A DNA stretch of 64,000 nucleotides from positions 23,926-87,925 of the forward strand of contig NZ_JAATEJ010000031.1 of the NCBI RefSeq assembly GCF_012034175.1. The letters are read 5' to 3'. The position numbers and the translations under genes are program-made. Positions 11,158 to 20,466 of this stretch are shown here, in pieces. The notes under the pieces are model-generated. The model was not told the DNA's origin and did not search any database. It saw nothing but the letters and a program-made list of their open reading frames with translations. Positions within the stretch are counted from its first letter, which is position 1; the number at the start of each line of letters is the position of its first letter. The stretch comes from Actinacidiphila epipremni. GTDB taxonomy: Bacteria > Actinomycetota > Actinomycetes > Streptomycetales > Streptomycetaceae.

Positions 11158-12174
11158 TCAGGGTTTCACCGAGCGGTAGTAGCGCACCGCGCCCTTGTGC
11201 AGCGGCAGCGGATCGGTGAAGACGGCCGTGCGCAGGTCCACCAGCTGCGCCGCGTGCACGACGGTGCCGATCGCGTCCCGGCTGTCGATGACCGCGCGGG
11301 TCAGCCGCTCGACCATCCCGGCGTCGGCGCGGTCGGTCGTGATCAGCAGGTTGGCGACCGCCACGGTGGCGACCGGCTTGCCGCCCTGTGCCGCGGGATA
11401 GGCGTCGGCCGGCATCACGGCCTGCCGGTAGTAGGCCATGTCCGGGCCCATCGCGTGCAGCGGTGCCACGAGGTCGCCGAGCTGCACCAGTTTGATCCGT
11501 GCCACCGGCGTCGCCATGGCCGCCACCGCCGCGGTCGGCAGTCCGCCGGACCAGAAGAACGCGTCGAGCCGGCCGTCCAGCAGCATCGCGGGCGCCTGGT
11601 CGATGCCGACCGGCTCCGCGGTGACGTCCTTGTTCATGTCCATGCCCGCCGCCGTGAACAGCCGGCGGGTGATGAGGTTGACGCCCGAGTCGGCCTGCCC
11701 CACGCCGACCGTCATGCCGCGCAGGTCGCGGATGGAGCGCACGGGCGAGTCGGCCGGGACGACCAGCTGCATGTAGTCGTCGTAGAGCCGGGCGATCGCC
11801 CGCAGCCGCGATTTGCCGGGCCCGTCGTAACTGGCCACGGCGTCGGCCGCGGCGATCGTGAAGTCCGAGCGCCCCGACGCCACCCGCTTGATGTTGTCGA
11901 CGGACCCCTCGGTGTGCTCCAGCGTCACCCGCACCCCGGGCAGCGCGGTCCGCAGATCGCCCTGCAGCAGCATCCCGTACTTCTCGTAGACCCCGTTGGC
12001 GACACCCGTGGCAAAGGACAGCGGCTGACGCGGGTACGCCGGCCCGCCGGAGGGCAGCAGCCACCACACCAGCAGCGCCAGCGCCACGGCGGCGGCCAGC
12101 GCGCCCTGCACCGCCCGCCGCAGCCGGGCGCCGCGGCCCTGCGGCCACAGCAGCCGGAGACGGGGAAGGTCCAT
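11158..12174 (-). CDS. TAXI family TRAP-type solute-binding protein
   Basis: 338 residues with one N-terminal membrane helix (LAAAVALALLVWWLLP) that anchors it or serves as an uncleaved signal. The rest matches TAXI periplasmic-binding proteins: ATGVANGVYEKYG, then GRSDFTIAAADAV, LRGMTVGVGQADSGVNL, and GIDQAPAMLLDGRLDAFFW. TAXI proteins normally deliver a small carboxylate to a TRAP permease, but no permease genes are adjacent, so this is an orphan. It converges with the kinase gene (95-bp gap) and diverges from miaB. It may act as a sensor accessory for the kinase; that is inference. Confidence 0.85.
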   Translation of the reverse strand: MDLPRLRLLWPQGRGARLRRAVQGALAAAVALALLVWWLLPSGGPAYPRQPLSFATGVANGVYEKYGMLLQGDLRTALPGVRVTLEHTEGSVDNIKRVASGRSDFTIAAADAVASYDGPGKSRLRAIARLYDDYMQLVVPADSPVRSIRDLRGMTVGVGQADSGVNLITRRLFTAAGMDMNKDVTAEPVGIDQAPAMLLDGRLDAFFWSGGLPTAAVAAMATPVARIKLVQLGDLVAPLHAMGPDMAYYRQAVMPADAYPAAQGGKPVATVAVANLLITTDRADAGMVERLTRAVIDSRDAIGTVVHAAQLVDLRTAVFTDPLPLHKGAVRYYRSVKP

Positions 12175-12284
12175 GGCCCGGGATCCTGCCAGGCCGCGCG
12201 AGCACGGGGAAGGGCCGAAGGCGATGCCTGTACCCGAAGGCGGAGGCGGCGAAGCGGGGAGAGCACGTAGTCTGGGTCATTGTT

Positions 12285-13787
12285 ATGAGCGCGCGTACTT
12301 ACGAAGTCCGCACCTATGGGTGCCAGATGAACGTCCACGACTCCGAGCGCCTTTCCGGGCTGCTGGAGGACGCCGGCTATGTCCGGGCCCCGGAGGGCTC
12401 GGACGGCGCGGACGTCGTCGTGTTCAACACCTGCGCGGTGCGGGAGAACGCCGACAACCGGCTCTACGGCAACCTCGGCCGGCTCGCCCCGCAGAAGGCC
12501 GCGCGGCCGGGCATGCAGATCGCGGTGGGCGGCTGCCTGGCGCAGAAGGACCGCGACACCATCGTCAAGCGCGCACCCTGGGTCGACGTGGTCTTCGGCA
12601 CCCACAACATCGGCAAATTGCCGGTGCTTCTGGAGCGGGCCAGGATCGCCGACGAGGCACAGGTGGAGATCGCCGAGGCGCTGGAGACGTTCCCCTCGAC
12701 ACTGCCCTCGCGCCGCGAGTCCGCCTACGCGGCATGGGTGTCGGTATCCGTCGGCTGCAACAACACCTGCACCTTCTGCATCGTGCCGGCGCTGCGCGGC
12801 AAGGAGAAGGACCGCCGGCCGGGCGACGTGCTCGCCGAGGTCGAGGCGCTGGTCGCCGAGGGCGTCATCGAGATCACCCTGCTCGGGCAGAACGTCAACG
12901 CCTACGGCTCGGACATAGGCGACCGCGAGGCCTTCGGCAAACTGCTGCGCGCCACCGGCACGGTCGAGGGCCTGGAGCGGATCCGCTTCACCTCACCGCA
13001 CCCGCGCGACTTCACCGACGACGTGATCGCCGCCATGGCCGAGACGCCCAACGTGATGCACCAGCTGCACATGCCGCTGCAGTCCGGTTCCGACCGCGTG
13101 CTGCGGGCGATGCGCCGCTCGTACCGGCAGGACCGCTACCTCGGCATCATCGAGAAGGTGCGCGCCGCGATGCCGGACGCCGCCCTCACCACCGACATCA
13201 TCGTGGGCTTCCCCGGCGAGACCGAGGAGGACTTCGAGCAGACGCTGCACGTGGTGCGCGAGGCGCGCTTCGCGCAGGCCTTCACCTTCCAGTACAGCAA
13301 GCGGCCCGGCACCCCCGCCGCCGACATGGAAGGCCAGATCCCCAAGGCGGTCGTCCAGGAGCGCTACGAGCGGCTGGTCGCGCTCCAGGAGGAGATCTCC
13401 TGGGCGGAGAACAAGAAGCAGGTCGGCCGCACCCTGGAAGTGCTCGTGGCCGAGGGCGAGGGCCGCAAGGACGACGCCACCCGCCGCCTGTCCGGACGGG
13501 CCCCCGACAACCGGCTGGTCCACTTCGAGCGCCCCGAGGGCGATCAGCCCCGGCCCGGCGACATGGTGACCGTCGAGGTGACCTACGCGGCCCCGCACCA
13601 CCTGCTTGCCGAGAGCCCGGCCCGCTCCGTGCGGCGCACGCGCGCCGGCGACGCGTGGGAGCGGCGCACGACGGCCGCCGCCGCGCCGCAGCCGGCCGGC
13701 GTGATGCTGGGCATGCCGGCGGTCGGGGCGCCGGCCGCGGCTCCCGGCGGGCCGGGCGCGGCGGGGGACGGCTGCTCCGTCTGCTGA
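12285..13787 (+). CDS. miaB: tRNA-2-methylthio-N6-dimethylallyladenosine synthase
   Basis: 500 residues. MiaB adds the 2-methylthio group to i6A37 of tRNAs, acting after MiaA, which is encoded 3 kb downstream. The N-terminal methylthiotransferase domain holds cysteines 13, 50 and 84 (TYGCQMN, FNTCAVREN, GGCLAQKD) for one Fe-S cluster. The radical-SAM triad is C158-x3-C162-x2-C165 in VGCNNTCTFC. A TRAM domain lies near 380-445, followed by an Ala/Pro/Gly-rich tail ending in Cys. The ATG at 12285 starts the canonical TYEVRTYGCQMN sequence. Length is slightly above average because of the tail. Confidence 0.97.
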   Translation: MSARTYEVRTYGCQMNVHDSERLSGLLEDAGYVRAPEGSDGADVVVFNTCAVRENADNRLYGNLGRLAPQKAARPGMQIAVGGCLAQKDRDTIVKRAPWVDVVFGTHNIGKLPVLLERARIADEAQVEIAEALETFPSTLPSRRESAYAAWVSVSVGCNNTCTFCIVPALRGKEKDRRPGDVLAEVEALVAEGVIEITLLGQNVNAYGSDIGDREAFGKLLRATGTVEGLERIRFTSPHPRDFTDDVIAAMAETPNVMHQLHMPLQSGSDRVLRAMRRSYRQDRYLGIIEKVRAAMPDAALTTDIIVGFPGETEEDFEQTLHVVREARFAQAFTFQYSKRPGTPAADMEGQIPKAVVQERYERLVALQEEISWAENKKQVGRTLEVLVAEGEGRKDDATRRLSGRAPDNRLVHFERPEGDQPRPGDMVTVEVTYAAPHHLLAESPARSVRRTRAGDAWERRTTAAAAPQPAGVMLGMPAVGAPAAAPGGPGAAGDGCSVC

Positions 13788-13915
13788 CGCGGGGCCGGTT
13801 TCCGCGAGGGCGGCGGGAGCGGTCCGCGGCCCGCCTGCCACGGACGGCTCCTCCGGGTGTTTGGTGACGGCGCTGTCGGGCGCCGGTGTCACACCCCGGC
13901 GGTAGGGTGTCGATC

Positions 13916-14659
13916 ATGCTGGTCGCCGCCGCAGTCTGCCCGTGCCCGCCACTCCTGGTCCCCGACGTGGCGGCGGGCGCCGCGCCCGAGCTGGACGTGC
14001 TGCGGGCGGCCTGCGCCGACGCGGTCGGCCTGCTGGCCGCCTCCCGGCCCGACGTGCTGGTGGCGGTGGGCCCGGCCGAGCATTCGGGGCGCGGCGTCTT
14101 CCCCGCCGGCACGCCCGGCAGCTTCCGGCCGTTCGGCGTCGCCCTGGACGTACGGCTCGGCAGGGCGCCCGAGGAGGGCGAGGGGGCGGCTGAGGGGCCC
14201 GCAGCCGCCGGTGGGCCGGTACGCGCCCTGCCGCCGTCGCTGGCGGTGGCGGCGTGGCTGCTGCGCGGCTGGAACGGCGGGCCGGTGACGGGGCTCGGTG
14301 TGGGGGAACGCCTGGAGCCGGAGCGCTGCACCGCCGAGGGGCGGACCCTGGCCGCGTCGGCGTCGCGGGTCGCCATGCTCGTGATGGGCGACGGCAGCGC
14401 CTCGCGGACGGTGAAGGCCCCCGGCTATCTCGACGAGCGCGCGGTCGGCTTCGACGCGTCCGTCGCGGCGGCCCTGGCGGCGGCGGACACCGAGGCCCTG
14501 GCGCGTCTGGACCAGGAACTCGCCGGAGAGCTGGGGGCTGCCGGGCGGGCGCCCTGGCAGCTGCTGGCGGGCGCGGCGGCAGGCGCGGGCCTGACCGGCG
14601 AGCTGCTCTACGACGCCGCGCCCTACGGCGTGGGATATTTCGTGGCCACCTGGACCTGA
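13916..14659 (+). CDS. Class III extradiol dioxygenase subunit B-like protein
   Basis: 247 residues. It resembles the LigB fold: it opens MLVAAAVCPCPPLLVPDVAAG, has VLVAVGPAEHSG, and later MLVMGDGSASR and APYGVGYFVATW. Several residues expected to bind iron in true LigB enzymes are not clearly present, so catalysis is uncertain. It is a conserved resident of the miaB-miaA interval in streptomycetes (recollection). A -10-like TAGGGT ends 7 nt before the ATG, pointing to a leaderless transcript. Confidence 0.8.
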   Translation: MLVAAAVCPCPPLLVPDVAAGAAPELDVLRAACADAVGLLAASRPDVLVAVGPAEHSGRGVFPAGTPGSFRPFGVALDVRLGRAPEEGEGAAEGPAAAGGPVRALPPSLAVAAWLLRGWNGGPVTGLGVGERLEPERCTAEGRTLAASASRVAMLVMGDGSASRTVKAPGYLDERAVGFDASVAAALAAADTEALARLDQELAGELGAAGRAPWQLLAGAAAGAGLTGELLYDAAPYGVGYFVATWT

Positions 14660-14756
14660 GCGCCGCCTGGGCCTGAGCGTCGGCCCGCGCCGGACGCGCC
14701 TCGCCCATGAGCCTCACCGCACGTGGCGGCCCGCACCCGTACCGGCGCGTGGACAA

Positions 14757-14781
14757 GCCGCGGAAGGTGGAATTCCGCGGC
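14757..14781. terminator. Hairpin between convergent genes
   Basis: GCCGCGGAA (14757-14765) pairs perfectly with TTCCGCGGC (14773-14781) around a 7-nt loop. It lies in the 203-bp gap between the converging dioxygenase-like and antitoxin-like genes, so it can serve both. There is no T-run, as is common at this GC content. Confidence 0.55.
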
Positions 14782-14862
14782 CGTCCGGTCCTTCTCGCCG
14801 TCCTTGCGCCGTCAACAGGCCAGGACGGCGCCCGCCCGGGTCGAGGCGGGGGAGCGCGGGTG

Positions 14863-15090
14863 TCAGGTCTGTCCGCCGCCGCCCTTGTCGCCGAGGTTGC
14901 GCGCGGCGTCCTTCGCCTTCTGCGTACCGGTTTTGATCTTGTCCGAGTACTTCCCGCCGGTCTTCGAGTCGGCGGTCTGCGCCGCCTTGTCGATGCCGGA
15001 CTCGACCTTGTCGCCGTGCTGCTGCGCGTAGTCGCCGGCCTTGCTCCTGGCCATGCCGAGCTTGTCCTTGATCGTGTCCATGAAGCCCAT
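14863..15090 (-). CDS. MT0933/Rv0909-type antitoxin-like protein
   Basis: 75 residues, very hydrophilic: MGFMDTIKDKLGMARSKAGD, repeated D-K-x-x-x and G-x-K elements, ending GGGGQT. This matches the small MT0933-type antitoxin family (Rv0909-like), also reminiscent of CsbD stress proteins. The ATG at 15090 is set by a strong GAGGGAAGG ribosome site; an upstream in-frame extension lacks family similarity. The neighbours are miaA and a dioxygenase-like gene, so no toxin partner is adjacent, and a toxin-antitoxin role is doubtful. Confidence 0.75.
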   Translation of the reverse strand: MGFMDTIKDKLGMARSKAGDYAQQHGDKVESGIDKAAQTADSKTGGKYSDKIKTGTQKAKDAARNLGDKGGGGQT

Positions 15091-15302
15091 CTGGCACCTT
15101 CCCTCGAAGATGACGCGATCGGGGGCGACGCTGTGCGCCGCGCTGTGACACCAGCCCCTAGGAGCAGGCAAAGCGTCACAAAACACCCTTTCCGTCTTCC
15201 GACGATACTCGCGCGACGGCGAACGCGCGCCACCGCGGGCGAGGGGCCGTACGCCACCGGGCCGGGGGCCGAGGGGTCGGAGATCTTTGGGAGACTTGCG
15301 GT

Positions 15303-16226
15303 GTGAAGAACCGTGTGATCGCCGTCGTCGGACCGACCGCGGCCGGGAAGTCCGACCTCGGCGTCGCGTTGGCCAGGGCGCTGGGCGGCGAGGTGATCAA
15401 CGCCGACTCGATGCAGCTCTACCGCGGCATGGACATCGGCACCGCCAAGCTCACCCCGGACGAGCGGCAGGGCGTCCCGCACCATCTGCTGGACATCTGG
15501 GACGTCACGCAGGCCGCCAACGTCGCGGACTACCAGCGGCTCGCCCGCGCCGAGATCGACCGCCTGCACGCCGCGGGGCGGGTCCCGGTGCTCGTCGGCG
15601 GCTCCGGGCTGTACGTGCGCGCCGCGATCGACCCGCTGGAGTTCCCCGGCACCGACCCGGCCGTACGCGCCCGGCTGGAGGCCGAACTGGAACTGCGCGG
15701 CCCCGGCGCGCTGCACGCCCGGCTGGCCGCCCTCGATCCGGCCGCGGCGCAGCTCATCCTCCCCAGCAACGGCCGGCGGATCGTCCGCGCCCTGGAGGTC
15801 GTGGAGATCACCGGGCGGCCCTTCACCGCGAGCCTCCCCGAGTCCGGCGCGGCCGAGTCCGTCTACGACACCGTGCAGATCGGGGTAGACGTGCCGCGCC
15901 CAGTGCTCGACGAGCGCATCGTGCGGCGCGTGGACCGTATGTGGGCCGCGGGACTGGTGGACGAGGTGCGCGCACTGGAGGCCGCCGGGCTGCGCGAAGG
16001 CCGTACGGCCTCCCGGGCCCTCGGCTACCAGCAGGTGCTGGCCTCCTTCGCCGGCGCGTGCACGGACGAGGAGGCGCGGGCGGAGACCGCCAGGGCCACC
16101 CGGCGCTTCGCGCGGCGCCAGGACTCGTGGTTCCGCCGGGACGGCCGTGTGCACTGGCTCACGGCGCAGGGAGCGGAACTGACGGGCCGTGCGCTGACGT
16201 TGCTCGAAGAAGCGGTCACAGCCTGA
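15303..16226 (+). CDS. miaA: tRNA dimethylallyltransferase
   Basis: 307 residues. MiaA transfers the dimethylallyl group to A37 of tRNAs reading UNN codons, the substrate for MiaB. The P-loop GPTAAGKSDLG is at residues 10-20, with INADSMQLYRGMDIGTAK, VGGSGLYVRA and TRRFARRQDSWFRRD as the other signature blocks. The GTG at 15303 gives the typical MKNRVIAVVGPTAAGKS start. It lies downstream of, and separate from, miaB. The short membrane protein gene that follows is 105 bp away. Confidence 0.96.
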   Translation: MKNRVIAVVGPTAAGKSDLGVALARALGGEVINADSMQLYRGMDIGTAKLTPDERQGVPHHLLDIWDVTQAANVADYQRLARAEIDRLHAAGRVPVLVGGSGLYVRAAIDPLEFPGTDPAVRARLEAELELRGPGALHARLAALDPAAAQLILPSNGRRIVRALEVVEITGRPFTASLPESGAAESVYDTVQIGVDVPRPVLDERIVRRVDRMWAAGLVDEVRALEAAGLREGRTASRALGYQQVLASFAGACTDEEARAETARATRRFARRQDSWFRRDGRVHWLTAQGAELTGRALTLLEEAVTA

Positions 16227-16331
16227 TCACGTGATGGCATCGGGACGCTCCGGCGCCCCGGAGCGGCCCTGCGACCGTGCCATCATCAAGCATCCAGCTA
16301 CGGTCTCGGAGACTTGGGAGGGCGCGTGGCG

Positions 16332-16883
16332 ATGGCACTCGGCCCACGCGACACCCCCCAGGGGCGCGACTCGGCGGCGGACTCGTATGAGTCACACGCG
16401 TCACACGACGCGCAGGAATCGCGTGACGTCTCGGCGGACGGCCCGCAGCCGCGCGACGAACCCCCTCTCGTGGACTCGCTCGGCGACCCCGTCGACCTGC
16501 TCGACCCGCTGGCGGCGATCGACGCGGTCCTGCCCCTGGAAGGCGCCCAGTCCTTCCGGGAGCTGCGCCCGCAGCGGCGGCTGCGCGCCTGGCAGCTCGC
16601 GCCGATCATCGCCCTGGCGGTGGGCGGCTCGCTGATGTTCGCCTTCCCGCTCGCCTTCGAGTCCGGCGACGCCGGCCCCGTCGTCGCGATGCTCGGGCTG
16701 CTGCTGTGCTGCTGCTCCGCCGGATGGGGCCTGATGGCCGCCCGCCGCGTCGGCTACACCTGGCCGGGGCTGCCGGCCCGCGGCTCCGGCGGCCGGACCG
16801 ACTGGCGCTTCGTGGCCGGCTACACCGTCGTGATCGCCCTGTTCGCCGTCCTGGCCGTCTGGCGCGTCGCCCGGCTGCGCTGA
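16332..16883 (+). CDS. Conserved hypothetical membrane protein
   Basis: 183 residues. The first ~95 are acidic and disordered (many Asp, Ser, Pro). Three hydrophobic segments follow: APIIALAVGGSLMFAFPLAF, VVAMLGLLLCCCSAGWGLMA and VAGYTVVIALFAVLAVW, so the C-terminal half is membrane-embedded. No known domain is recognised. It sits between miaA and dapF, a place where streptomycetes carry a similar gene (recollection). The ATG at 16332 has GGGAGG nine bases before it; a GTG at 16326 is an alternative. Confidence 0.75.
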   Translation: MALGPRDTPQGRDSAADSYESHASHDAQESRDVSADGPQPRDEPPLVDSLGDPVDLLDPLAAIDAVLPLEGAQSFRELRPQRRLRAWQLAPIIALAVGGSLMFAFPLAFESGDAGPVVAMLGLLLCCCSAGWGLMAARRVGYTWPGLPARGSGGRTDWRFVAGYTVVIALFAVLAVWRVARLR

Positions 16884-16916
16884 CCGCCTGCCGCCGCCCC
16901 ACCGCGGTGGGCCGCG

Positions 16917-16922
16917 TACGAT
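16917..16922 (+). promoter_or_regulatory. -10 element for a leaderless dapF transcript
   Basis: TACGAT ends 6 nt before the GTG start codon of dapF at 16929, so transcription should begin at or next to the start codon. No Shine-Dalgarno site could fit between. Confidence 0.55.
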
Positions 16923-16928
16923 CAAGGG

Positions 16929-17837
16929 GTGACTGACGCGCACCACGGCACCGCCCCGACCGTCTTCCTCAAGGGCCACGGGACCGAGAACGACTTCGTG
17001 ATCATCCCCGACCCGGACGGTCGGCTGGACCTGTCCGCGGCCCAGGCGGCCCGGCTGTGCGACCGGCGCGCCGGGATCGGCGGCGACGGACTGCTGCGGG
17101 TCGTGAGATCGGCCGCCCACCCCGAGGCCGCGGCGCTCGCCGACCGCGCCGAGTGGTTCATGGACTACCGCAACAGCGACGGCAGCATCGCCGAGATGTG
17201 CGGCAACGGAGTCCGCGTCTTCGCCCGCTACCTCCAGCGGGCCGGCCTCGCCGGCGCCGGCGACCTCGCCGTCGCGACCCGCGCGGGCATCCGCGAGGTC
17301 CACATCGCCAAGGACGGCCACGACGGCACCGGCGGGGAGATCACCGTCGACATGGGCCCCGCGACCCTGCCCGGAGGCGACGTCACCGTCATCGTCGGAG
17401 CGCGCACCTGGCCCGCGGTGAACGTCAACATGGGCAACCCGCATGCCGTGGCCTTCGTCGACGACCTCGACGACGCGGGCGCCCTCCTGCGGGCCCCGGG
17501 CGTCGCGCCCGCCGAGACCTACCCCACCGGCACCAACGTCGAGTTCGTCGTCGACCGGGGACCCCGCCACGTGGCCATGCGCGTCCACGAGCGCGGCTCG
17601 GGGGAGACCCGCTCGTGCGGCACCGGCGCCTGCGCCGTCATGGTCGCGGCGGCCCGCCGTGACGGCCTCGACCCGGCGCGCACCGGCCACCCCGTCACCT
17701 ACACCGTCGACCTGCCGGGCGGCCGGCTGGTGGTCACCGAGCGCACCGACGGGCGGATCGAGATGACCGGACCCGCCGTCATCGTCGCCGAGGGAGTCAT
17801 CGAACCCGCCCTGCTGGGCGCCGAGCCCGCGCCCTGA
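16929..17837 (+). CDS. dapF: Diaminopimelate epimerase
   Basis: 302 residues. DapF converts LL- to meso-diaminopimelate for lysine and peptidoglycan synthesis; streptomycetes use LL-DAP in the wall, so this mainly feeds lysine. The two catalytic cysteines are seen in EMCGNGVRVFARYL and SCGTGACAVM, and the substrate-binding FLKGHGTENDFVII opens the protein. Length is normal. The GTG at 16929 sits 6 nt after a TACGAT box. Confidence 0.96.
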   Translation: MTDAHHGTAPTVFLKGHGTENDFVIIPDPDGRLDLSAAQAARLCDRRAGIGGDGLLRVVRSAAHPEAAALADRAEWFMDYRNSDGSIAEMCGNGVRVFARYLQRAGLAGAGDLAVATRAGIREVHIAKDGHDGTGGEITVDMGPATLPGGDVTVIVGARTWPAVNVNMGNPHAVAFVDDLDDAGALLRAPGVAPAETYPTGTNVEFVVDRGPRHVAMRVHERGSGETRSCGTGACAVMVAAARRDGLDPARTGHPVTYTVDLPGGRLVVTERTDGRIEMTGPAVIVAEGVIEPALLGAEPAP

Positions 17838-18041
17838 CACCCGCGCGGCCCGCCCGCCATTGTCGCCACCACCGCCCATTCCGCCAGGAATCCCCGTACA
17901 CCATCCCTCGAACGGGTGATGGGGATCACTCTCGGCGAGAGCGCGACGGCCGCACGTGGTGGGCTCGATAGCATCAATCACCGGCGCGGCCCCGAGTCGT
18001 GCGAGGGCTTCCGCGGCCGGTCCACGCTGCCGGAGGTGTCG

Positions 18042-20264
18042 ATGAGCGCAGACAACGCGACGGACGCCGGGCGCGTCGCCGAAGCCCGGCGGCGCGGTCT
18101 GCTCCGTATCGATCTGCGCCGGCTCGGCCGCGCCGCACTGCTCGGCCCGGGCACCCGGGACCGGCTGCCCGGCGCCATCGAACACCTCATCAAGGTCCAC
18201 CGCGCCCGACATCCGCACAGCGGCCCCGAGGCGATCGAGACCCTCCGCAGGGCCTACGTCCTCGCCGAGTCCTCGCACCGCGGCCAGACCCGCAAGAGCG
18301 GCGAGCCGTACATCACCCACCCCCTCGCGGTCACGCTGATCCTGGCCGAACTCGGCGCCGAGACCACGACCCTGACGGCGTCCCTGCTGCACGACACCGT
18401 CGAGGACACCGAGGTGACGCTGGACCAGGTCCGCGAGGAGTTCGGCGCTGAGGTCACCTACCTCGTCGACGGCGTCACCAAGCTGGAGAAGGTCGACTAC
18501 GGCGCCGCCGCGGAGCCCGAGACCTTCCGCAAGATGCTCGTCGCCACCGGCAGCGACGTGCGCGTCATGGCCATCAAGCTCGCCGACCGCCTGCACAATG
18601 TCCGCACGCTCGGCGTGATGCGGCCCGACAAGCAGGCCAGGATCGCCCGTGTCACCCGCGACGTGCTCATCCCGCTCGCCGAGCGGCTGGGCGTGCAGGC
18701 GCTGAAGACCGAGCTGGAGGACCGGGTCTTCGCGATCCTCCACCCGGCCGAATACGCCCGCACCCAGGCCATGATCGCGGCCAACGCCGAGCGGCCCGAC
18801 CTGCTCGCCTCCATCGCCGAGGACCTGCGCGCGGTGCTGCGCGAGGCCGACATCCCGGCCGAGGTCGCGATCCGCCCGCGGCACGCGGTCTCCCTGCACC
18901 GCCTGCTGCTCAAGCGCGGCGGGACGGAACTGGGCAGCGGCGACTTCGGGCGGCTGCTGGTGCTGGTCGGAGAGGACGCCGACTGCTACGCGGTCCTCGG
19001 CGAACTCCACACCTGCTTCACGCCGGTGATCGCGGAGTTCAAGGACTTCATCGCCGCGCCCAAGTTCAACCTCTACCAGTCGCTGCACACCGCCATCGCC
19101 GACGCGCAGGGCCGCATCGCCGAAGTCCTCGTCCGCACCCGGCAGATGCACCGGATCGCCGAGGCCGGGGTGATCGCCCTCGGCCATCGGCACGCCGCCG
19201 CCCAGCGCCTGCGCTCCTCCGCCGGCGGCCCCCCGCCGGTCCCGGGAGCCGCCGCGCGCACCGCCGCGCACCCCTCGGCCAGCGGATCCCGGTCCGCCGC
19301 CGAGGCGTGGGGCACGGTGGACCCGAGCCGGCCGGGCTGGCTCGCCCGGCTGCTGGAGTGGCAGCGCGACGCGCCCGACCCGGACATCTTCTGGACCGCG
19401 CTGCGCGACGACCTGGCCCAGGACCGCGAGATCACCGTCTTCACCGCGGACGGCGACGTCACCCGCCCGGTCCGGCTGCCCGCCGGTGCCAGCTGCGTGG
19501 ACGCCGCCTACGCCGTGCACGGCGAGGACGGCCACCGATGTATCGGCGTACGCGTCAACGGCCGGCTGGCACCGCTGGGCACCCGGTTGCGCGACGGTGA
19601 CAGCCTGCAACTGCTGCTGGACGCCGGCGCGGCACCGCGCCCCGGCGCGGACTGGCTGGAGCACGCCGCCACCCCCGCCGCCCGGATCGCGATCACCCGC
19701 TGGCTGGCCGGGCATCCGGCGCCGGCCGACGACGAGCAGCCCGCCGCGCTCCCTGCGCTCCGCCCCGCGAAACCGGAGGCGGAACCGCGCCCCGAGCAGC
19801 CCGTCGCCGTGACCGACCTGCCGGACGCCACCGTCCGCCTCGCCCGCTGCTGCACGCCCGTCCCGCCCGACGCGGTGACGGGCTTCGTCGTCCGCGGCGG
19901 CATCGTGACCGTCCACCGCGTCGAGTGCCCCACCACCGCCCGGATGACCGCGGCCGGCCGCAGGTCCGTCCCCGTGGGATGGCGGGACGGCGCGCAGGCC
20001 GGCGGCTACCGCGCCACCGTGCTCGCCGAGGCACTCAGCCGCCCCCGGCTGCTCGCCGACCTGACCGAGGCCATCGCCGCCGAGGGCGTCGGCATCGTCT
20101 CGGCGGCCGTGGAGCCGCCGCAGGAGCTGCGCGTACGCCACACGTACACGGTGGAACTGACCGACCCGCACGCCCTGGCCGGCCTCATGCGGGCCATGCG
20201 TGCGGTCCCGGGCGTCTACGACGTCTACCGGGCCCGTCCGGCGGTCGCCGCCGGCAGTGGCTGA
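18042..20264 (+). CDS. RelA/SpoT homologue (ppGpp synthetase/hydrolase family)
   Basis: 740 residues. An HD hydrolase domain (about 75-230) has YVLAESSHRGQTRKSGEPY, LLHDTVEDTEVTLDQV and IKLADRLHNVRTL, containing the HDxxED metal motif. The synthetase domain (about 270-390) is less conserved: KFNLYQSLHTAI is present, but much around it is shortened compared with true RelA. A TGS domain (about 460-520) and a C-terminal ACT-like region follow. Hydrolysis looks intact and synthesis doubtful, which fits the second RSH protein (RshA) of streptomycetes at this locus, by memory. The ATG at 18042 has GGAGGTG upstream. Confidence 0.9.
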   Translation: MSADNATDAGRVAEARRRGLLRIDLRRLGRAALLGPGTRDRLPGAIEHLIKVHRARHPHSGPEAIETLRRAYVLAESSHRGQTRKSGEPYITHPLAVTLILAELGAETTTLTASLLHDTVEDTEVTLDQVREEFGAEVTYLVDGVTKLEKVDYGAAAEPETFRKMLVATGSDVRVMAIKLADRLHNVRTLGVMRPDKQARIARVTRDVLIPLAERLGVQALKTELEDRVFAILHPAEYARTQAMIAANAERPDLLASIAEDLRAVLREADIPAEVAIRPRHAVSLHRLLLKRGGTELGSGDFGRLLVLVGEDADCYAVLGELHTCFTPVIAEFKDFIAAPKFNLYQSLHTAIADAQGRIAEVLVRTRQMHRIAEAGVIALGHRHAAAQRLRSSAGGPPPVPGAAARTAAHPSASGSRSAAEAWGTVDPSRPGWLARLLEWQRDAPDPDIFWTALRDDLAQDREITVFTADGDVTRPVRLPAGASCVDAAYAVHGEDGHRCIGVRVNGRLAPLGTRLRDGDSLQLLLDAGAAPRPGADWLEHAATPAARIAITRWLAGHPAPADDEQPAALPALRPAKPEAEPRPEQPVAVTDLPDATVRLARCCTPVPPDAVTGFVVRGGIVTVHRVECPTTARMTAAGRRSVPVGWRDGAQAGGYRATVLAEALSRPRLLADLTEAIAAEGVGIVSAAVEPPQELRVRHTYTVELTDPHALAGLMRAMRAVPGVYDVYRARPAVAAGSG

Positions 20265-20413
20265 TGCGCTCCTTCTGGTCACGTTGAGTGGCTACCCGGT
20301 GACGGCGCCCCCGTACCCTCGCCGACGCCACCCGTACGAGTGGACTCAGGCCGCGCGCACCCGCCGGGAAACACACGTGACCGCGGCCGTTCGGCGTGCG
20401 ACCATCGTAATGA

Positions 20414-20431
20414 CGGCGCGTACACGCGCCG
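20414..20431. promoter_or_regulatory. 18-nt palindrome in the hflX leader
   Basis: CGGCGCGT-AC-ACGCGCCG is a perfect inverted repeat 36 bp before the hflX ATG. It could be an operator or a small leader hairpin; the 2-nt centre is too tight for a full hairpin, so a DNA site is slightly more likely. Confidence 0.4.
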
Positions 20432-20466
20432 CCCACGAAACGGGATGAAACCTACCTAAGGATCTG

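Noticed and set aside
16401..20282. Very long open frame on the minus strand opposite dapF and the RSH gene
   Set aside because: Gly/Val/Asp/His-rich shadow of GC-rich coding DNA; no domain, and the plus-strand genes are certain.
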